A stretch of DNA of 64,000 nt from Eutrigla gurnardus (lineage: Eukaryota; Chordata; Actinopteri; Perciformes; Triglidae), in assembly GCA_963514095.1 (NCBI GenBank), contig OY741267.1:14068261-14132260 (forward strand). Reading direction: 5' to 3'. Shown here piece after piece: positions 1 to 14,578 of this stretch. The notes below the pieces were generated by a model. That model ran no database searches, was not told where the DNA came from, and was given only the letters and a program-made list of their open reading frames with translations. A program made the translations under genes and the position numbers. Each line of letters begins with the position of its first letter. Position 1 is the stretch's first letter.

Positions 1-1115
1 AGTAGAGAGGTTGTGTTGAGGGCTGAGGAGGTGTTATTGTAAAAAAGGAGCCATCTCAGGGCAAACAAAAGAAAGCTCTCAGGAATTTAATTGGACACTT
101 CAGTTTAAGTGCATTTACCTGACGACTACACGGTCAGCATGGAGTCTTAATGCCCTTCTGTCCATCAGCTTCCTCTGAGTCATTAACACCAGGAAAAATC
201 CATTTACAGCTAGTCTGGCAGCAAAGTGCCAATTTTATTAGACTAGTGGATGCTGAAAATGGAATTTTAAATTTAAAGTGCCTCCTACAACTCTTAAAAG
301 CCAAACTGACAACACCATTATTTTCACACCAAAGTTTATAAAACATCAGTGAGTTTTCAGATTAGTTTTATTCAGGAGCACGGTGACCTGCCACTCATTA
401 GCAGCCCTCCACACTTTTATTCACTCAGCATCACTCATCAGGTCTCAGTCATAAGACCAGCAGACACTTTTTCTTCAGCTCAAGACAAAATATAATAGCC
501 AGTCCAGCTGGACAGATTAAAAGGCAGTAGAGGCTGACAGGGTGAATCCAGAGAGAAGAAAGATCGGACAGATCCTGATCTGCTAAAGCTGCAGAGCAAA
601 GGATGATGAGGAGGAAGAGAGCAGGAGGAAGAAGGAAAGGAGGAGAGGTCGATATCAGGAGAAGATGACATGAGTGAGAGGGGAGGACAGGTAAGATGAG
701 AGGCTGGGAGGAGATGCCAACAGAGAAAGTAATTGAAAACGGTTGAGGGAGGAAGAAGGAGAGGTGGAAAGGAAACTCTTTTGAACCGCGGTTTAAAGAG
801 TGTGGATAAAAACAAGAGAACAAAAAAGGAGAAAATTAGGTGAAGAAAAGGAGAGAAATTAGAGGTGAGATGGTATTTTAGGAACATTGTGTTGAAGATA
901 GGAGAAGGAGCAAGAAACACATCAACAAAGGGAAGAGGAAGCTTCAATACAAACATCTTATCCTCAAGGTTTGAACGATGTTAGAATAATCGATGAAACT
1001 CACAAAGGACAACAAAAACCAGGGGAGCAGGCTATTCGAAAAGGAAGACGAATCAAAACAAGACACTCCACCTAAAGCTTGACATCTGCCTCCTCCAAAA
1101 TAAAAGCCTCCTCAC
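1..1115 (-). other. cntnap5-like intron 19 (partial)
   Basis: No exon is recognised. The next coding exon (rest of LamG4) must be left of the window. Positions about 590-935 are purine-rich on the plus strand (pyrimidine-rich on the transcript), which creates open but meaningless frames rich in Leu, Ser, Phe and Pro. Confidence 0.75.
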
Positions 1116-1340
1116 CGTGCTTGTTGATGAGCAGTGCCAGGTACTCTCTGTAGTAGGAGCTGACGTAGAGCAGCAGAGCCGGACTCTGGTTGGTCCTGAA
1201 GCTCAGGGAGACCTTCTCTCCTCTCAGCGTCATGTCAGAGTAGATGGAGGACGGCAGGGCGCTGCTGTTCCTGCTCAACTCGTACGGCTCCTTGAAGGTG
1301 TAGCTGACGGATGTCGCAGACGTGAAGCCGGCCGATACCT
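1116..1340 (-). CDS. cntnap5: cntnap5-like exon 19: first part of laminin G domain 4
   Basis: This exon is 225 nt, phase 1 in and out. The acceptor is cttcctccag and the donor is CACG|gtgagg. It encodes EVSAGFTSATSVSYTFKEPY, ELSRNSSALPSSIYSD and SLSFRTNQSPALLLYVSSYY, ending LALLINKH. The TSVxYxFxEPY..(S/T)(R/K)N(I)S and SFxTxQxPxLLL blocks are the LamG4 start. The frame opens to a stop 44 nt past the donor, so the donor is needed. The following exon, the transmembrane helix and the tail are beyond the left edge. Confidence 0.92.
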
Positions 1341-4300
1341 CTGGAGGAAGACGAATATATCGGATTTGTTGCTGATGAACGTGGACGTTCCGCTGTGTAA
1401 CTGAATGCTGATATACAGCTTGGTGTTGTGACAATCAAACTTATAATATGATAATCTTTATTGAATAACCAGAGGGGAAATGTATTGAGTCATTCACCCC
1501 AGATGGCACTCCAACCCACAATCCCCAGTGTAGGTTCCTCATCCCTTAGACCACTGAGACACTGCGATGCCCATCATGTTCTCATGATCAAATCACTATT
1601 TTCAACGTCATACATTATTGTTGTCGAGATGTGTATGTCAATAAACAACACCCATGCTGACTTGCAGCACAGTGGATATGGACGTTCCACCCTTCACCGG
1701 GGCTAAATGGTTTATTTGACAGACACACTGTATATTCATTACAACTGGTAACCAATAAAACATGTTGGGTAAAAGGCTACATTTCATCAGTAGTCCCTGG
1801 ACACAGTCACCGGTCTGCTATCTTGCCAATTACTATCTAACAATCTTTTTTCAATTCATGTCATCGCATTTTTTAAATAATGACAAAACCCATCAGTAGT
1901 AAGCAGAACACAAAAAGCTGACTTAAAAATGATTGCTTTGTCTGATAAACATTTCAAGACACAGCAAAGCAGAATGATTTTGATTTTGTATCACTCTTTG
2001 TTATTTTATCATCAAAATCATGATATATTAATTCAGCATCGTCCAGTGACACCCTCGTTTAAAGTTTTAAATCCCACATGAACTAAATTCTGCTCAAATA
2101 CATTTTTCTGTATATCAATAAGGACTTTTTATTATCAGTAAACAACTGATCAGTTTCAAGGGCACAGAACAATACATATAATTAGACTGTCTGTACAGAG
2201 TTTCCAGACTTTAATTAACTTCCAAGGGAGGCGTCAGAGCAACTCTGCATGTCTGATTAGTTGGCAAGAGACTTGAAGATGTTCTCAAAATATCTGCAGA
2301 GCGTTGAAAAGAAAATAGTCTTTAGAACTGTCGAGACACCCCTTTAATTTTCCAACAGGAAACAGAAATACACTTTTAAAGTTAAGAACCTTTATTTTAA
2401 ACTTTCCTTAATGATCAGGAACTTCTGCATTCAACCAATCCTAAGCACTTTACGAGCACTCAAAAACAACTCAACACGCAGACATAAGCTGGGGATCGAA
2501 CCACCGAATGTGTGATTAAAGGACAGCCCGCTCTACCCACCGAGCCTCAGCCAACCACACATATAGACAAAGATATGAAAAACAAACGGCCACTCTGACT
2601 CATAGGAACATAAGTAGATATCAATATTTGGTGGGAGGAGTGTCAAGTAGAAATAGAAAACTCCCTTAAGGTTTGAAAACATGGAAGGCAAATGTCAATA
2701 TGATGACACATTAATACAGAAATGATTTATACACTCCGATGCAACAAACCAACACTGTTTGCAATAGCCTCTGATGTCACATGGTGGCTGAGTGGTTCTT
2801 GATGAGTGTTCAGCGCAGTAAAAGCACGTTCTCCGAGATAATGTGGATCCTTAACCTTTAGACAACAGCAGAGAAATGCCCACACATGGTGGAGGCTGTC
2901 ATTGCTCAGTTTTATTGGTACTACTTTACTGCCTCCGTGCTCAAACAGAGTCATCTTTACTGAGACAGAAGTTCATGACTCAGCTCAAACAAGTTCCCAC
3001 CGGGACTCGTCTTGGAAAGGGACTACAAGCTGACACAAGACATTGGGACCTACTGAGATGTATTATGAACAGACTACAGTAAACAGAGAGCAGAAGGAGG
3101 GAACGGAGGCATGGAGTGACACTGTGCTGCATGTTGTTAAGGAGTTCGACAGGTCTCCCACAGGCAAGATCGACATGGAAGTAAGACGACAACTTTGTCA
3201 ACAATATGAAACTTGTGAGCGTAGTAGGAATTGATAGTGGAGAGGTGGGTTCGTTGCTGAACTGGTTTGAGAATGTCCGATGTTCTGAAAGCTTATAAGA
3301 ACTGGAATTCATCCACATTTACAACACTAGAGACTAATGATTCTGTGATTCTTCACCAGCCCAAGGTCAAATCAGGCCGGTGGAGGTAAATCCCCCTCTA
3401 CTTCCGTTGCTCTTGCTCGGACCACACCCATCTTAGATCTCTGAATTTATTTTGGCCTCAAACAGACAAACATCTGCAAAGTACTCAAACCGCCTCCGCA
3501 GTCGTTCCTGCCATACCTCTGTAACCTTGCAAACTGAAATTTTTGAAATATATTGAATGATATATTTAATATAAAAACAAAATTTAGCTACTCACCAACC
3601 ACCAGGGACCACAAACCCTGCAGCTCTACAGACTGTTTTAGTCTCTTTTAACTTAACTTGTTTTAGTGTTATGGCCTATTATGCTGAAGCTCCAACAGTC
3701 TGAAAAATCTCCCAATGGACAGAAAGCCCATTTGTCCGACAGCAGAGAAAAAAAGCCTCTTTGCTCTGAGGGCTCATATCTCCAAAAGTACACACTCTTC
3801 CTGCAGTTAGAAACATTGATGGCGTGCTATCAGTCAGCCTTGCCACCTAATGTCTCACACCTTCTTACCCCCGGTTGATGGGGAACATCTGTACGGTTGA
3901 CGGAAATGATGTCCCATAAATTACAAGTTACACCATTCTGCTGCTCCGAACACATGACCTCCGCTCTGACAAACAATTCATCTCTGAAGAAACGTGAACC
4001 GCTTGTTCTTCTTTGGGGATTCATTCACAAGCAGCATGACGATGTACGGAACGAATCACCAGGGAACAATGATTGTTAAATATTCTGACAGAAGATCCAA
4101 CGTGAACAATAGCCAGATAAAGGGTAGATCCATTTTTTCAAATGTATTTATTTTTTAAAATAATTATTATTTCAATTACATTATATCTAATTCCTTAACT
4201 TTTTACACATAATGGGTGCAATTTATTTATGGTATCTCCTTATTAAATACTTTTCTTTTTCTGTATATCTCCAGCACATTAGAATTAAATTGTAAATAAA

Positions 4301-7300
4301 TGTCAATATTTGCCAAATGGAGATCTTCCCCGTCCTCCAGCTTCCATCTGGTTTACCTGCTCTCCTTCACACAGTCTCAACTAGCCTTGGCACATTCTCA
4401 CAGTCTCAACAGTTTTCATTGTTAGTTCAGTGACTGCCGGCCCTGTCCATGGTGCTGAATCAGCAGGGTTTTACCCTTAATAAGCTACTTTTCTGACGTC
4501 TGAAGAGATTTTACTGTCGCAGACAAATTTCCAAAGTCGGAATACAATCATGAGAGTTTCACCTCGGTTGGTGCGTGCCTCGGCCACCCAGTCACTGACT
4601 CAGGAATAACTGCACTTATGCGTTTACCTGTATGGCAGAAGACTCCAGTGTATGCCGACAGGCTGCAGTCACAGTGGAAGCCGTTGGCTCTCTCCACACA
4701 GCGGCCCTGGTTCTTGCACAGTGACCCGTAGCTGCTGCAGTGACCCGGGCAGCCGGGTTGAACCCCGGGTGTGATCTTTGCCCTCTCCTCCAGGTCCAGG
4801 GTGACGCCGTTCAGCTGCAGGGAGCGAATACATCCCTGGAAGCCCTTCTGCCTGGACGCTGTGCCTCCTGAGAACATATAAACACAGGGCATGACATAAG
4901 CATCACATTTACATTTTAGACATTTAATGAACAAAAGGCAGATCACCCAGACAAATATTATTGCCAAAGATCACCGTTTACACAGTAAACAGTACACTCC
5001 TTGTCCCAGCCCTTCTTCCATTTCTCTATGTTGACAAGTCTACATTTTTTATTTCTCTCTCGTGCTTCATTTCTCCTCCTCCTGTCATCTCCAGCAGATC
5101 CACATGTTGCCTTTGCTCCTCCAGAAGCTCCAAGCTGTCAAGACTCTTATGAAATGACACAAAGATGAAACAACAATGAAGCGAGAAGCTTTACATAGAA
5201 AACTCAATCAGGGACGTAAGTTTCATCAGCTGTCCCTCTGCCTAATGCCTCGCTGGCCGCTCACTGCACAAGTGGCTGATTGCCTTTGTACCAACACGAC
5301 ATGCAGCGTGCCCACATTAATGTTCAACGCTTCAGCTGCAAAAGATCAAACTCATCGATCAACAATGTCTCCCTGAGATGTAACATGGCCGTTCGCATAC
5401 TTCAAACATGACAACCTCCCATTTCTGCAAAGATCACAGATTGGAACTCTTATTGTGTTCAGAACACAAACTTGGCAGCTCTTTGCTCTCAGAGTTTGAA
5501 ACTGAAAGCGTCCTATTGTTCAGCAGCAGCAGCAGCAGCAGTTCACACCAATAAATCACTGAGCTCCACTAGACTCTCCTCCAGGCCTCCCTGATTTGAC
5601 TCGTATGAATTATTGAACCAGCGAAGCAACACAGGATATGAAACTTGCCTCAACATTTCCTCTAACACCACACAATGAAGAGTCATTTTTTCACCCTCAC
5701 TAAGTCCACTGAAAATCATTGTTAAACATTTTGTTTTTAAGATTTAGGAAACTTTAAATTTCCTCCTTGGAAATGAATCTTTGAGCATTCATTCATATGG
5801 GGTGTCAGAATGGAACCTTACTTGGTTATGCTTGGACTTCTTACGTAAATGCCCTTTTCATTGTTATTACACCTAGTTTTCTGCATAATAACATATACCC
5901 ACAGTTACCCACAAGTCACCACACTTTGAACCACGATAGCATAACTACTTTAAACACAAGGCCACTGATGTCTATGAAGACCTTCAACATCCCTTGCAGG
6001 TGTCAGCTTTGCCTTCATTTAGGTAACTTAAAGGAAACATTAAGTTTACCTGTGGGACTGACATGTCATGTGAACACCTTCTTTGCAAAGTTTAAAGATA
6101 CTAATTAAATTACCACATTACCACATTTACCACATTAAGCCACCCCCTGGTATTTTCTTTTACTTCAAAGTAAAAACACATGAGTCTCATGGATAATTAA
6201 CAATACTGTAGGTTTGTGTTTAATGACTAGCAGCTTTAAGTTTAAGATTTTTAAGTTGCCAACTAGATGTTTTCAATCCAGTTGTTAACAGATGGCTCTA
6301 AATATTACAGGATGCTACCTTTGAAAAGAAGACAGATGTGAAATAGAACAAAACTTTTGTGGAGATTCTAGCTTCAGCACGACATGAGCCCCCAATGGAA
6401 GATAATTTACTTTAATGTTGTTGAGGGCTCACTTCTCTCCTTCTGTTCTACAAAGAAAATGTATTTGTAGATATTAGATATCTACATATTTTATCCTAAT
6501 GATTCAATCTGGAAGACATCCACAGCAATAACACAGGAAACATTTCATAATGCTAGGAAGGTTAACATGGCAGTGAGGCTGTGCTCACACTACACCTTCG
6601 GTTAACCGTTGCCGATCGAGGGAAGGCGTGTCTGGTGCATGGGGGAGATGCCTTTGCGGACGCAGCCAGCAGCCATTTAAATCGCTTCCCGCTAGCCGGC
6701 TTATTCAGGCTACTTCCGGCTTCTTTATTATTATCGTGCAAAATGAGACAGAACATGTTTTAGTAATTCAGTCCCTGTATATAAACACAGGGACTGATTG
6801 TAAAGAATCGGCCTGTGATGTTTTGTTTACATCTGCTTTTTACGTGTGCAAAACACAGAGTAATTTATTCGCACATATTTGCATGACACAATCTAATTGG
6901 CTGGGGGAACTGTCGGCACCTGAAAAGTTGAACTTTTCTCAACTTTTTTTTTCCACGTGAGCGACGTAAGCGATGTGTAGCGGACCCACAATTCATTTCG
7001 GCATAACGTGACGCAAGCCCATGCAAAGTCAATGAGGTCCGTCAATGGAAAGGTGCAGTATGAACACGGCCTAAGTGTAAAAGCTGTGACTCCAACAACC
7101 AGCAGGGACCAGGGACAGATCTCTGAGGACCACCACCTTTAATCAAAGCAACAACACAGAGGAAAGGAAAGGTTATAGGAGAGCAAACTCTCCGAACAAG
7201 GAGGCTATTAGAGAGGTGAGAATTTTAACCACATATCCCGCTGTTCTTCAACTCCAACACGGATTACACTCTATGCACAGCAAATGGAGATTTCGCCTCA

Positions 7301-10300
7301 CAGGAAACACTTAAAAGAGCGCAACTACGTAAAGATCAAAAGATAACATGAAAGAATCCCAACTCGGATAAACTCCACCTCTGACCAAAGTAATCAGCAA
7401 GACCCTCAAGACCTCCTATCAAACAGCAGAGCCTCTAGTGTCTCAACAGGAATTCTGCACGGTGTGTACTAAAGCATACGGGAACACACAAAAACAATTA
7501 GTATCAAGCTAATGGTGAAAGGTGATGCATGAGTAGGCCTCAACATCATAAATGGAAAGCAAATCATAAAGACTGAATCCAAACCTCCGGGAGCTGTGTG
7601 AGGTACAACCACGCTGCTGCAGCTCAGAGAATTGAATTAAAAGTCTCGGCATGAAATCATGAAATACTGCAGATAAAACGGTACTGATGTGAAATGATCT
7701 GAGATGTGAAGCGTGTGAGATAGAGATCCGACAGTGATCTCTATCAGTGTGCGTACAGTATGTGTGGATGCTGCACACAGGAAAGGAACACGTTTGTGGA
7801 TCAGGAAGCATAAATATCATAACACACCTTTTACATATAATGTCTGTTCTACTCTGATGTGAAGGATTTTTGAAGTAGAAATCCAACCAAACCTCTCTTA
7901 CATTTACATTTAGGTCATTTAGCAGACGCTTTTGTCCAAAGCGACTTACAATAAGTACATTTGTCAAAAGAAGGAAACAAAGAAACCACGACGTATCATT
8001 GCCGATGCAGTAAGAGCTAAAAATAGAACAAGTGTTAGGTCCTCATCTGAGTAAAGTAGTACTTCAAGAGCAACAGTGCTACGATCTGAGTGCTATAGGT
8101 AAGGTTTTTTTTTTTTTTTTTTTTTGCGGGGGGGGGGTTCACCTGAACAGGTGAGTCTCTACTGAACAAGTAGAGGAGCGAAGTGCTCGCTTCGGGGCAT
8201 GAGGTTTGACCAGTGTTTGAAGGTAGGCAGGTGCCGCTCCTCTGCATCCTTTGTGAGGAAGGTCCGAATCCTGCGGATATTGTAGAGGGCAAATCTGCAG
8301 GATCGGGCCACAGCAGTGATGTTGGGGGTGCAGGATAGTTGGTCATCGAGGATTACACCCAGGTTCCTCGCAGTTGAGGAAGGAAATACTGTGATGCCCT
8401 CAACAGTGACCGACAGGTCCATGCGAGGGCAGTCTTTCCCTGGGATGAAGAGGAGTTCGGTTTTATTCAGGTTAAGCTTGAGGTGATGTGCAGTTGTCCA
8501 GACAGAGATGTCAGCCAGACAGTCCGAGATGCGAGTTGCAATGTGAGCGTCAGAGGACGGGGGAAAAGAGAGGAACAGCTGGGTGTCATCAGCGTAGCAA
8601 TGGTAGGAGAATCCATGCGATGTGATAACAGAACCTAGTGAGCTGGTGTATAGTGAGAACAGAAGCGGTCCTAATACTGAGCCTTGAGGGACACCCGTGT
8701 CCAGAGAGCAGGGTTTGGACATAGAGCCATTCCATGTGACCTGAAAGGTATCACATGGAATCTCTTGTATATCACATAGAACTACTTATTCTACCTAATT
8801 GGCAAAAATGACCTGATACAGCAGGTTTGTAAGTAAACTTAGTTACTAAACTGCCTGTTGTGCCACTGCAAAGGAGAATAACAAAAGATCACCCGTCAAC
8901 ACAGATGACCAGCCAACATTCATTTGTCAGGATACAGCTCACATCACGTACTTCGGGATCTGACTTCAATACTGCTGCATTTCGAGGGATCTGTGAAGCA
9001 AAGATCAAAGGATTCCTCAAAAATCCTGGTACAGGAGGGTGCCTCGTCTGCACACAGCGGCAGAGAGGAGTAAACTCTGTGTCGAGCACATTGTTGGGAA
9101 ACACAAATATACAAAGGCTTAACTACCCAAACAAGGCAAAAATAATTGCTTACGAAAACCTTCACAAAGGAAGTGATTTCTGCATTCACTGCTGAGCTCC
9201 CACAAAATTGCTGGTGGTGGGATTTTAGCACCTACAATACAAACAGCAATAAAGGAATTGGAAATTGAACAATGGGTGTGGATTATAAATCCATGCGAGG
9301 CAATAACACGGTTTATTAATCAAAGCAATGTGACTGAGTGCCTTATAAAGCAAGGCAGGATTATGGCTCATAAATACAGTGTGTACATTGCGATATGGCT
9401 TATGAATTTATACAAACCAACACTGCAGCGTATAAGTCAAACAATAGAACAGTTTGCTCCACAAATCAAGTCTCATAAATACAATGCACGTAGGATGGTT
9501 CATGAATTTAAGCAAACCAATTCTGAGGCTTGTGAATCCAAATAAGTCAATGCTTAGCCTTACAAAACTGCACGTCTGCACGGAGGGATTGTGTGCTTAT
9601 GAATAAACTGCAGTAAAATGTTGTCTATGTGCAGAGTAATCCTGCAGAGCCAACTGTCACTGAGAGACGGGATCTTATCTTGGTTTTGGAAACAACGGGA
9701 GCCTGTTACCAACTGGGGGAACTGAATTTGAAAGACATGAACGTTAGCTGGTCAGGGAGAGACTAATGAAAGCAAGTCACGAGTCTACAGCTGTGCTGCT
9801 TTTAGAGAAATGCTAACCTCAGCATGCTAACATGCTCACCATTACATTTTTCAGGGTAGTGTTCAGTATGTTGGCCCTTTTAGTTTACAAAACACAAAGT
9901 ACAGCTGTGGCTGAAGGGGATATCAATATGTTTGTTGATCGAGTGGTTTGGCTAAGCTAGCGGTAGGTCATAGAGGAAGTAGCTTGATCCGCATGTTTGC
10001 CGTTGCTATGACAACAAGTGAAAGCTACCGCTAGCTTAGCGATACACCGGATCAATAAACACACATTAAGATGACAATTTGGCATTGTTTGGCACGTTGT
10101 GATGTATTAATTAGAAAGATAAAAGTGACATTCCTGGGACGTTGGCTAGCATAAATGCCGGTTGTGAGCATCGTAACCTACCACTAGCTTAGCCAAACCA
10201 CCCAATCAACAAACACCCATAAGATGACAATTTGGCCCATATAAAATTAACCAACAATAACCATCAACAGCCATCACCCTAAGGACCTTAGCAAAGCGTT

Positions 10301-13300
10301 GTCACACGTTGGGATGGATTATTTAGAAAGATAAAAGCGATTTCATGGAAAGTTAGCTAGCATAAATGCTGGTTGTTAGCATCTTAATAAACTAGCAAAT
10401 TTTCTAGTTTTAAAGTTGCAAATTTGCCACCTTAAAACTAGCAAATGGGCCGCTTTAAACTCGCAAATTTGCGATTTTTCATCTCAGAATATTGCCTACC
10501 TCTCTCGGCGCCGTTTTTGTTTTCTTTTTTTTTCGACAGTGGCCCTAATACGCCGTCGTAGATTACTGATTTTAAGTCAAGGATCTGTTTTATGTAAATA
10601 TTAATGAGAGGCCTACTTTGCAAATAAATGACTTATGAAGTTATCATAATGTTCATATCCTATCACACAAAAATGTCAAACTTTCCGGGTTGATACTATA
10701 ACAGAACATAGTGTCTACAGGCAAAGGACACATTAGCAGCTACAGGCAAACAGCTACACGTTGATGCTGCTCCATCCATCCATTACCAAACCAATCTGTG
10801 CATAAATACCTGCACATTTCCATCCCAACATACAAATCTGTGAGACTTACTCCCTTGTACTGTACTGATAATTCAGAGGTAAACATATACGAGGTCAGGC
10901 CGATGGTGACCTCAGAGCAGATTATTCAGCCAATCAATATTCACCTCGATTTCCCTGCTGTTGCTGCCTTCATCCAATCTCATCACTGTTTGTTGGTTTG
11001 TTTCCCTCCCTGCAGTGGGTGTTTGCTGATATATGAAGTGACATACATAATATTTGCAGAAGGATAACACCTGATAATAAATGGATTTTCATTATTTTCC
11101 TCTGAATTCTGGTGAGAGGTCACACGGAGAATTCAAATTGTGGTGTTGCACCAATGGAGTTGAGATAAACTGAGCTGCAGTATCGATGAAGCTTGTGTTG
11201 GAGATGGTTAATGACATGACGTCCTGAGGAATCACCTACAGGTTAAGCTTCAATTATTAGATTATTTAAGGACCCTCACTGCAGGAAATCACATCACAAA
11301 CTACACTATACTGTATATTACCTGATGCATTCTTTATTTATTAAACACAATTTTTGCTCGTGGTCCGAAACCATCGACTCAGCACTTTCATATCCAATAC
11401 TGCTGAGCAGCTGATGGCATTTAGCCAATAGCAGTTTAGCACTTTGATAAAGAATATTTCTTTTCATTTTAGAGCAAATAGGAGGAGCTCAGTCCTGGTA
11501 ATTATACTGTTTTTGGATTTCTGTGCAAAGTGTAGGACTCTGAATGACGACATAGCAGAAGCCCTATTGAATAGATGTGCAGACTCAGCGCCTTTTACAT
11601 CCAATTCTGCTGATATAACAACAGGATTTAGCCAATTAGAGATGAGCCAAAGAAGAGTGAATGTTTTAAACTAAACTACATATACTGTACTACTTGTTAC
11701 TGACTCCCACATGTTACTTAGCTGTGGAGGATGAGTCAGATTGGCATCTTCACCTTCCATATTTAACAGCATTTAGTTAGCTTTGAGTCTGTGAAACAGG
11801 GCTTCAAAGCAGAGGAGTTGGACCTTTTCTTCTCTGTAAGCAGCACCAGCTAAAGTAACAAACTCAAAATAATTGTCTGTATGTTTACTGGAAATTACCA
11901 TGCGCATACTACGTTCCTGCAAAACCTAATAAAAACTGACAGTCAGTGCCCTATTAAAGCCTACACATCCTGCTCAGTATTCAACATAATATGACTTCAT
12001 TGTTATACAAAGAAAGCCTGAATTGTTGGTGCATCAATCACAAATGCAGAAATAATGAAGACTTATGCCAAACAACAGCAGGAAAGAGGAACATCTGTCA
12101 ACTGGATACACAAAAACACGTAATGAATTGAAGAACTGGAGAACAAAGAAGATATACTGTACTGTACTGTATACTGTACATCATATATGTGCCGGTGTGT
12201 GGAGGAGATATACTGAGAAAGGGACTTATGCTAACAACACAAATAAAAAGAAAGAGACGTCAAAGCCACCAGTAGTGCTAATGAGGAACCTGTTCACACA
12301 TACTCACCTATGAACAGCTGGCTGTTGAGCTGCAGGTGGAAGTGTCCGTCAGCTGGAGCCTCCTGTGTGGCGACAGGAAGTTCATCCAATCGGAGCGACG
12401 CCTCCTTGACGTTCCTCTCGGCTCGGACTCGGTGCCACCGGTTGTCATTGAGAGGGATGCTTGACTCCACGCGAACCTCCAGTGGCCCGTTACCAACATC
12501 GAAGGAGAAAACCACCTGGGTGGAGGCTGACGGAGGGGAGGAGAGAAGGAGACAGATGAGACAGGAAGGGGGAGTCAGAGGCGACAAAGGGGGAAACACA
12601 TAAAAGAGAGAGTGAGACAGTACTTTAACTTAATCATCATCCTGAAGGAAATTTGATGAGAATTATAAGAGCATATCACAGGAATTAAACCGAATACAAA
12701 CTTACATTTGTCCTACATTTGTAGGTGTTGAAAGGTGAAATCACTTTATTAAAAACTGCCTAAATCAGCCTTTATAACCTTCTATTATAAGGCATTTACT
12801 CTTAAGAAAACTAAACTACAACTGTTCCCATCTTCCCTATTTCAACATTTAAACCTTTGTGTCAACTTCGTCCACAGCCATAAAGTCACCGATGCTCTCT
12901 TCTCAACCATTTTTACAATCTTTGCTGTCTAAAAACTCTCCTGCTGTTATTACAGACATGACTGAGGTAACTCCCTTCTGTTGTGGAGCCGTGGCGTCTT
13001 GCTCTCAGACGTCTACGGCTTACAGGAAATGCGGGTCATAAAAGGCATCTAAAAAATAGGAATATTGATTAAACCACTTCATTCGAGGATTTTTCAACCC
13101 TCGAGCATCCTTATCTAAACCTCTCAGGAAAGTCAGCCAACATAGTTCTGAGAAATTCTCTACTCCAAGGCTATATTTTTAGTTAATAGCTATGCTACAA
13201 AAATCAATGGGATTTCGAAATGAGCTTTTCTTACTTCGGACACAAAAGTTTCCATTCAGCTCGCTTTTGTTGCTGCTCTCTTGCGCCGTCTGGTCTGCTC

Positions 13301-14480
13301 GGATCACGAAACTGTCATGTTGCTTCCAAAAAAAGGAGTCGATTGTGGAGAGTCATCTAATCCTTTGTGTTTTGGAAGGGGGAGCTGTATTACTCCGAGA
13401 GCAGAGAACAGGATCTAACAATATCCCAGCATCATACGGTAACTTCATTGAGAAATTCTTCCCGAGGAAGCCGACAACAGAACAGCAGTATCCAGAGCTG
13501 GAACACCCGCGCTGACAATGATTTCCCCAGAGGAGAGAGGCTGATGGTGCAGCAGTGTCCCTGTATTAGATTCTGTGTGTGTCCCTTCAAATCCCATTTC
13601 TAAGAAAATGCAAAATGCAGCACAATGCGAAAACCGCAAACTGAACCCAACTAAACGGGTGAACCGGTCTGATTGAGTTTCAAAAGGCAACTCTGACTCT
13701 TAGAACTGATTCAAGGCATCTATACAGGATTTAGTAAACACTAGACACCATGTCTGCCCATAAACACGGATCTCATAGCTGGCTGCATAACCAAAAGCGT
13801 AAAGAACACCCTTGTGGGTATTTCTGACACATTTTAAATGACAACACACCAATGAGGGCTGTAAAGGTGTAATACCTACCTACCATTATTTTGTGGTACC
13901 CACATCGTAAAAAATGCCCTCCTGGTTATTGCTGTGATATTCTCAATGATATGCACTTTGGGCAATAGCTTGAAAGCTAAGCAGAAAACAGAGAGCTGAA
14001 ACACACTAGAATTACAGCCTCACACTCGTGTGCCTCCGCCAACCCATCATGTTGCAGTGTACATCCATGTCCATCCAAAATGTCATCATTTTTATTCTAT
14101 TAGACATTATCCTATTGACCAAATTTGAAGTTTACCGGACAAACCGACAACCCAAAAACGTATAAATACTGTCTAAGCTATGAAAAGGAAGATAAAGTAA
14201 AGCAAAGAAGAGTTGGTCCTCTCGTTTAAAGCAAATGAAAACATCCTTTAAGAAAAACTGAATAAACTTCTCTTGTCGGTACAAAATGCAAATTTGGTCT
14301 GATTTTGCAGCACTTCCCCAAAACCAAACGTGTCAGTTTTATATGCCTTTCTCTGTTCAGGTGAAAGACACAAGATACCACTTCTATGTTATGTTATGCT
14401 ACATATGCATAGTCTTGAGTTTTGTTTTTCAATTTGGAAAGAATTGGCCGTTTTTTTCCCTCAGCTATCAGCCTTAATGC

Positions 14481-14578
<98 letters not shown>

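Larger units (their letters stand above)
4868..12307 (-). other. cntnap5-like intron 17
   Basis: This intron is about 7.4 kb with no exons. It holds a (CAG)7-type run near 5522, an inverted-repeat DNA element (6571-7076), an L2-type LINE fragment (about 7905-8748), common fish repeat debris at 9815-9930 and a mosaic MITE-like element (about 9925-10555). Much of 11100-12300 is AT-rich with nothing recognised. Confidence 0.75.

Noticed and set aside
449..956. Open frames rich in Leu, Ser, Phe and Pro on the minus strand (similar at 16019-16401, 36225-36541, 39483-39973, 43653-43976, 61347-61586)
   Set aside because: They come from pyrimidine-rich intron sequence and overlap in several frames; no domain or family resemblance.
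13192..13690. Open frames of 78-107 codons on both strands in intron 16
   Set aside because: Overlapping frames without family resemblance; composition does not differ from surrounding intron.
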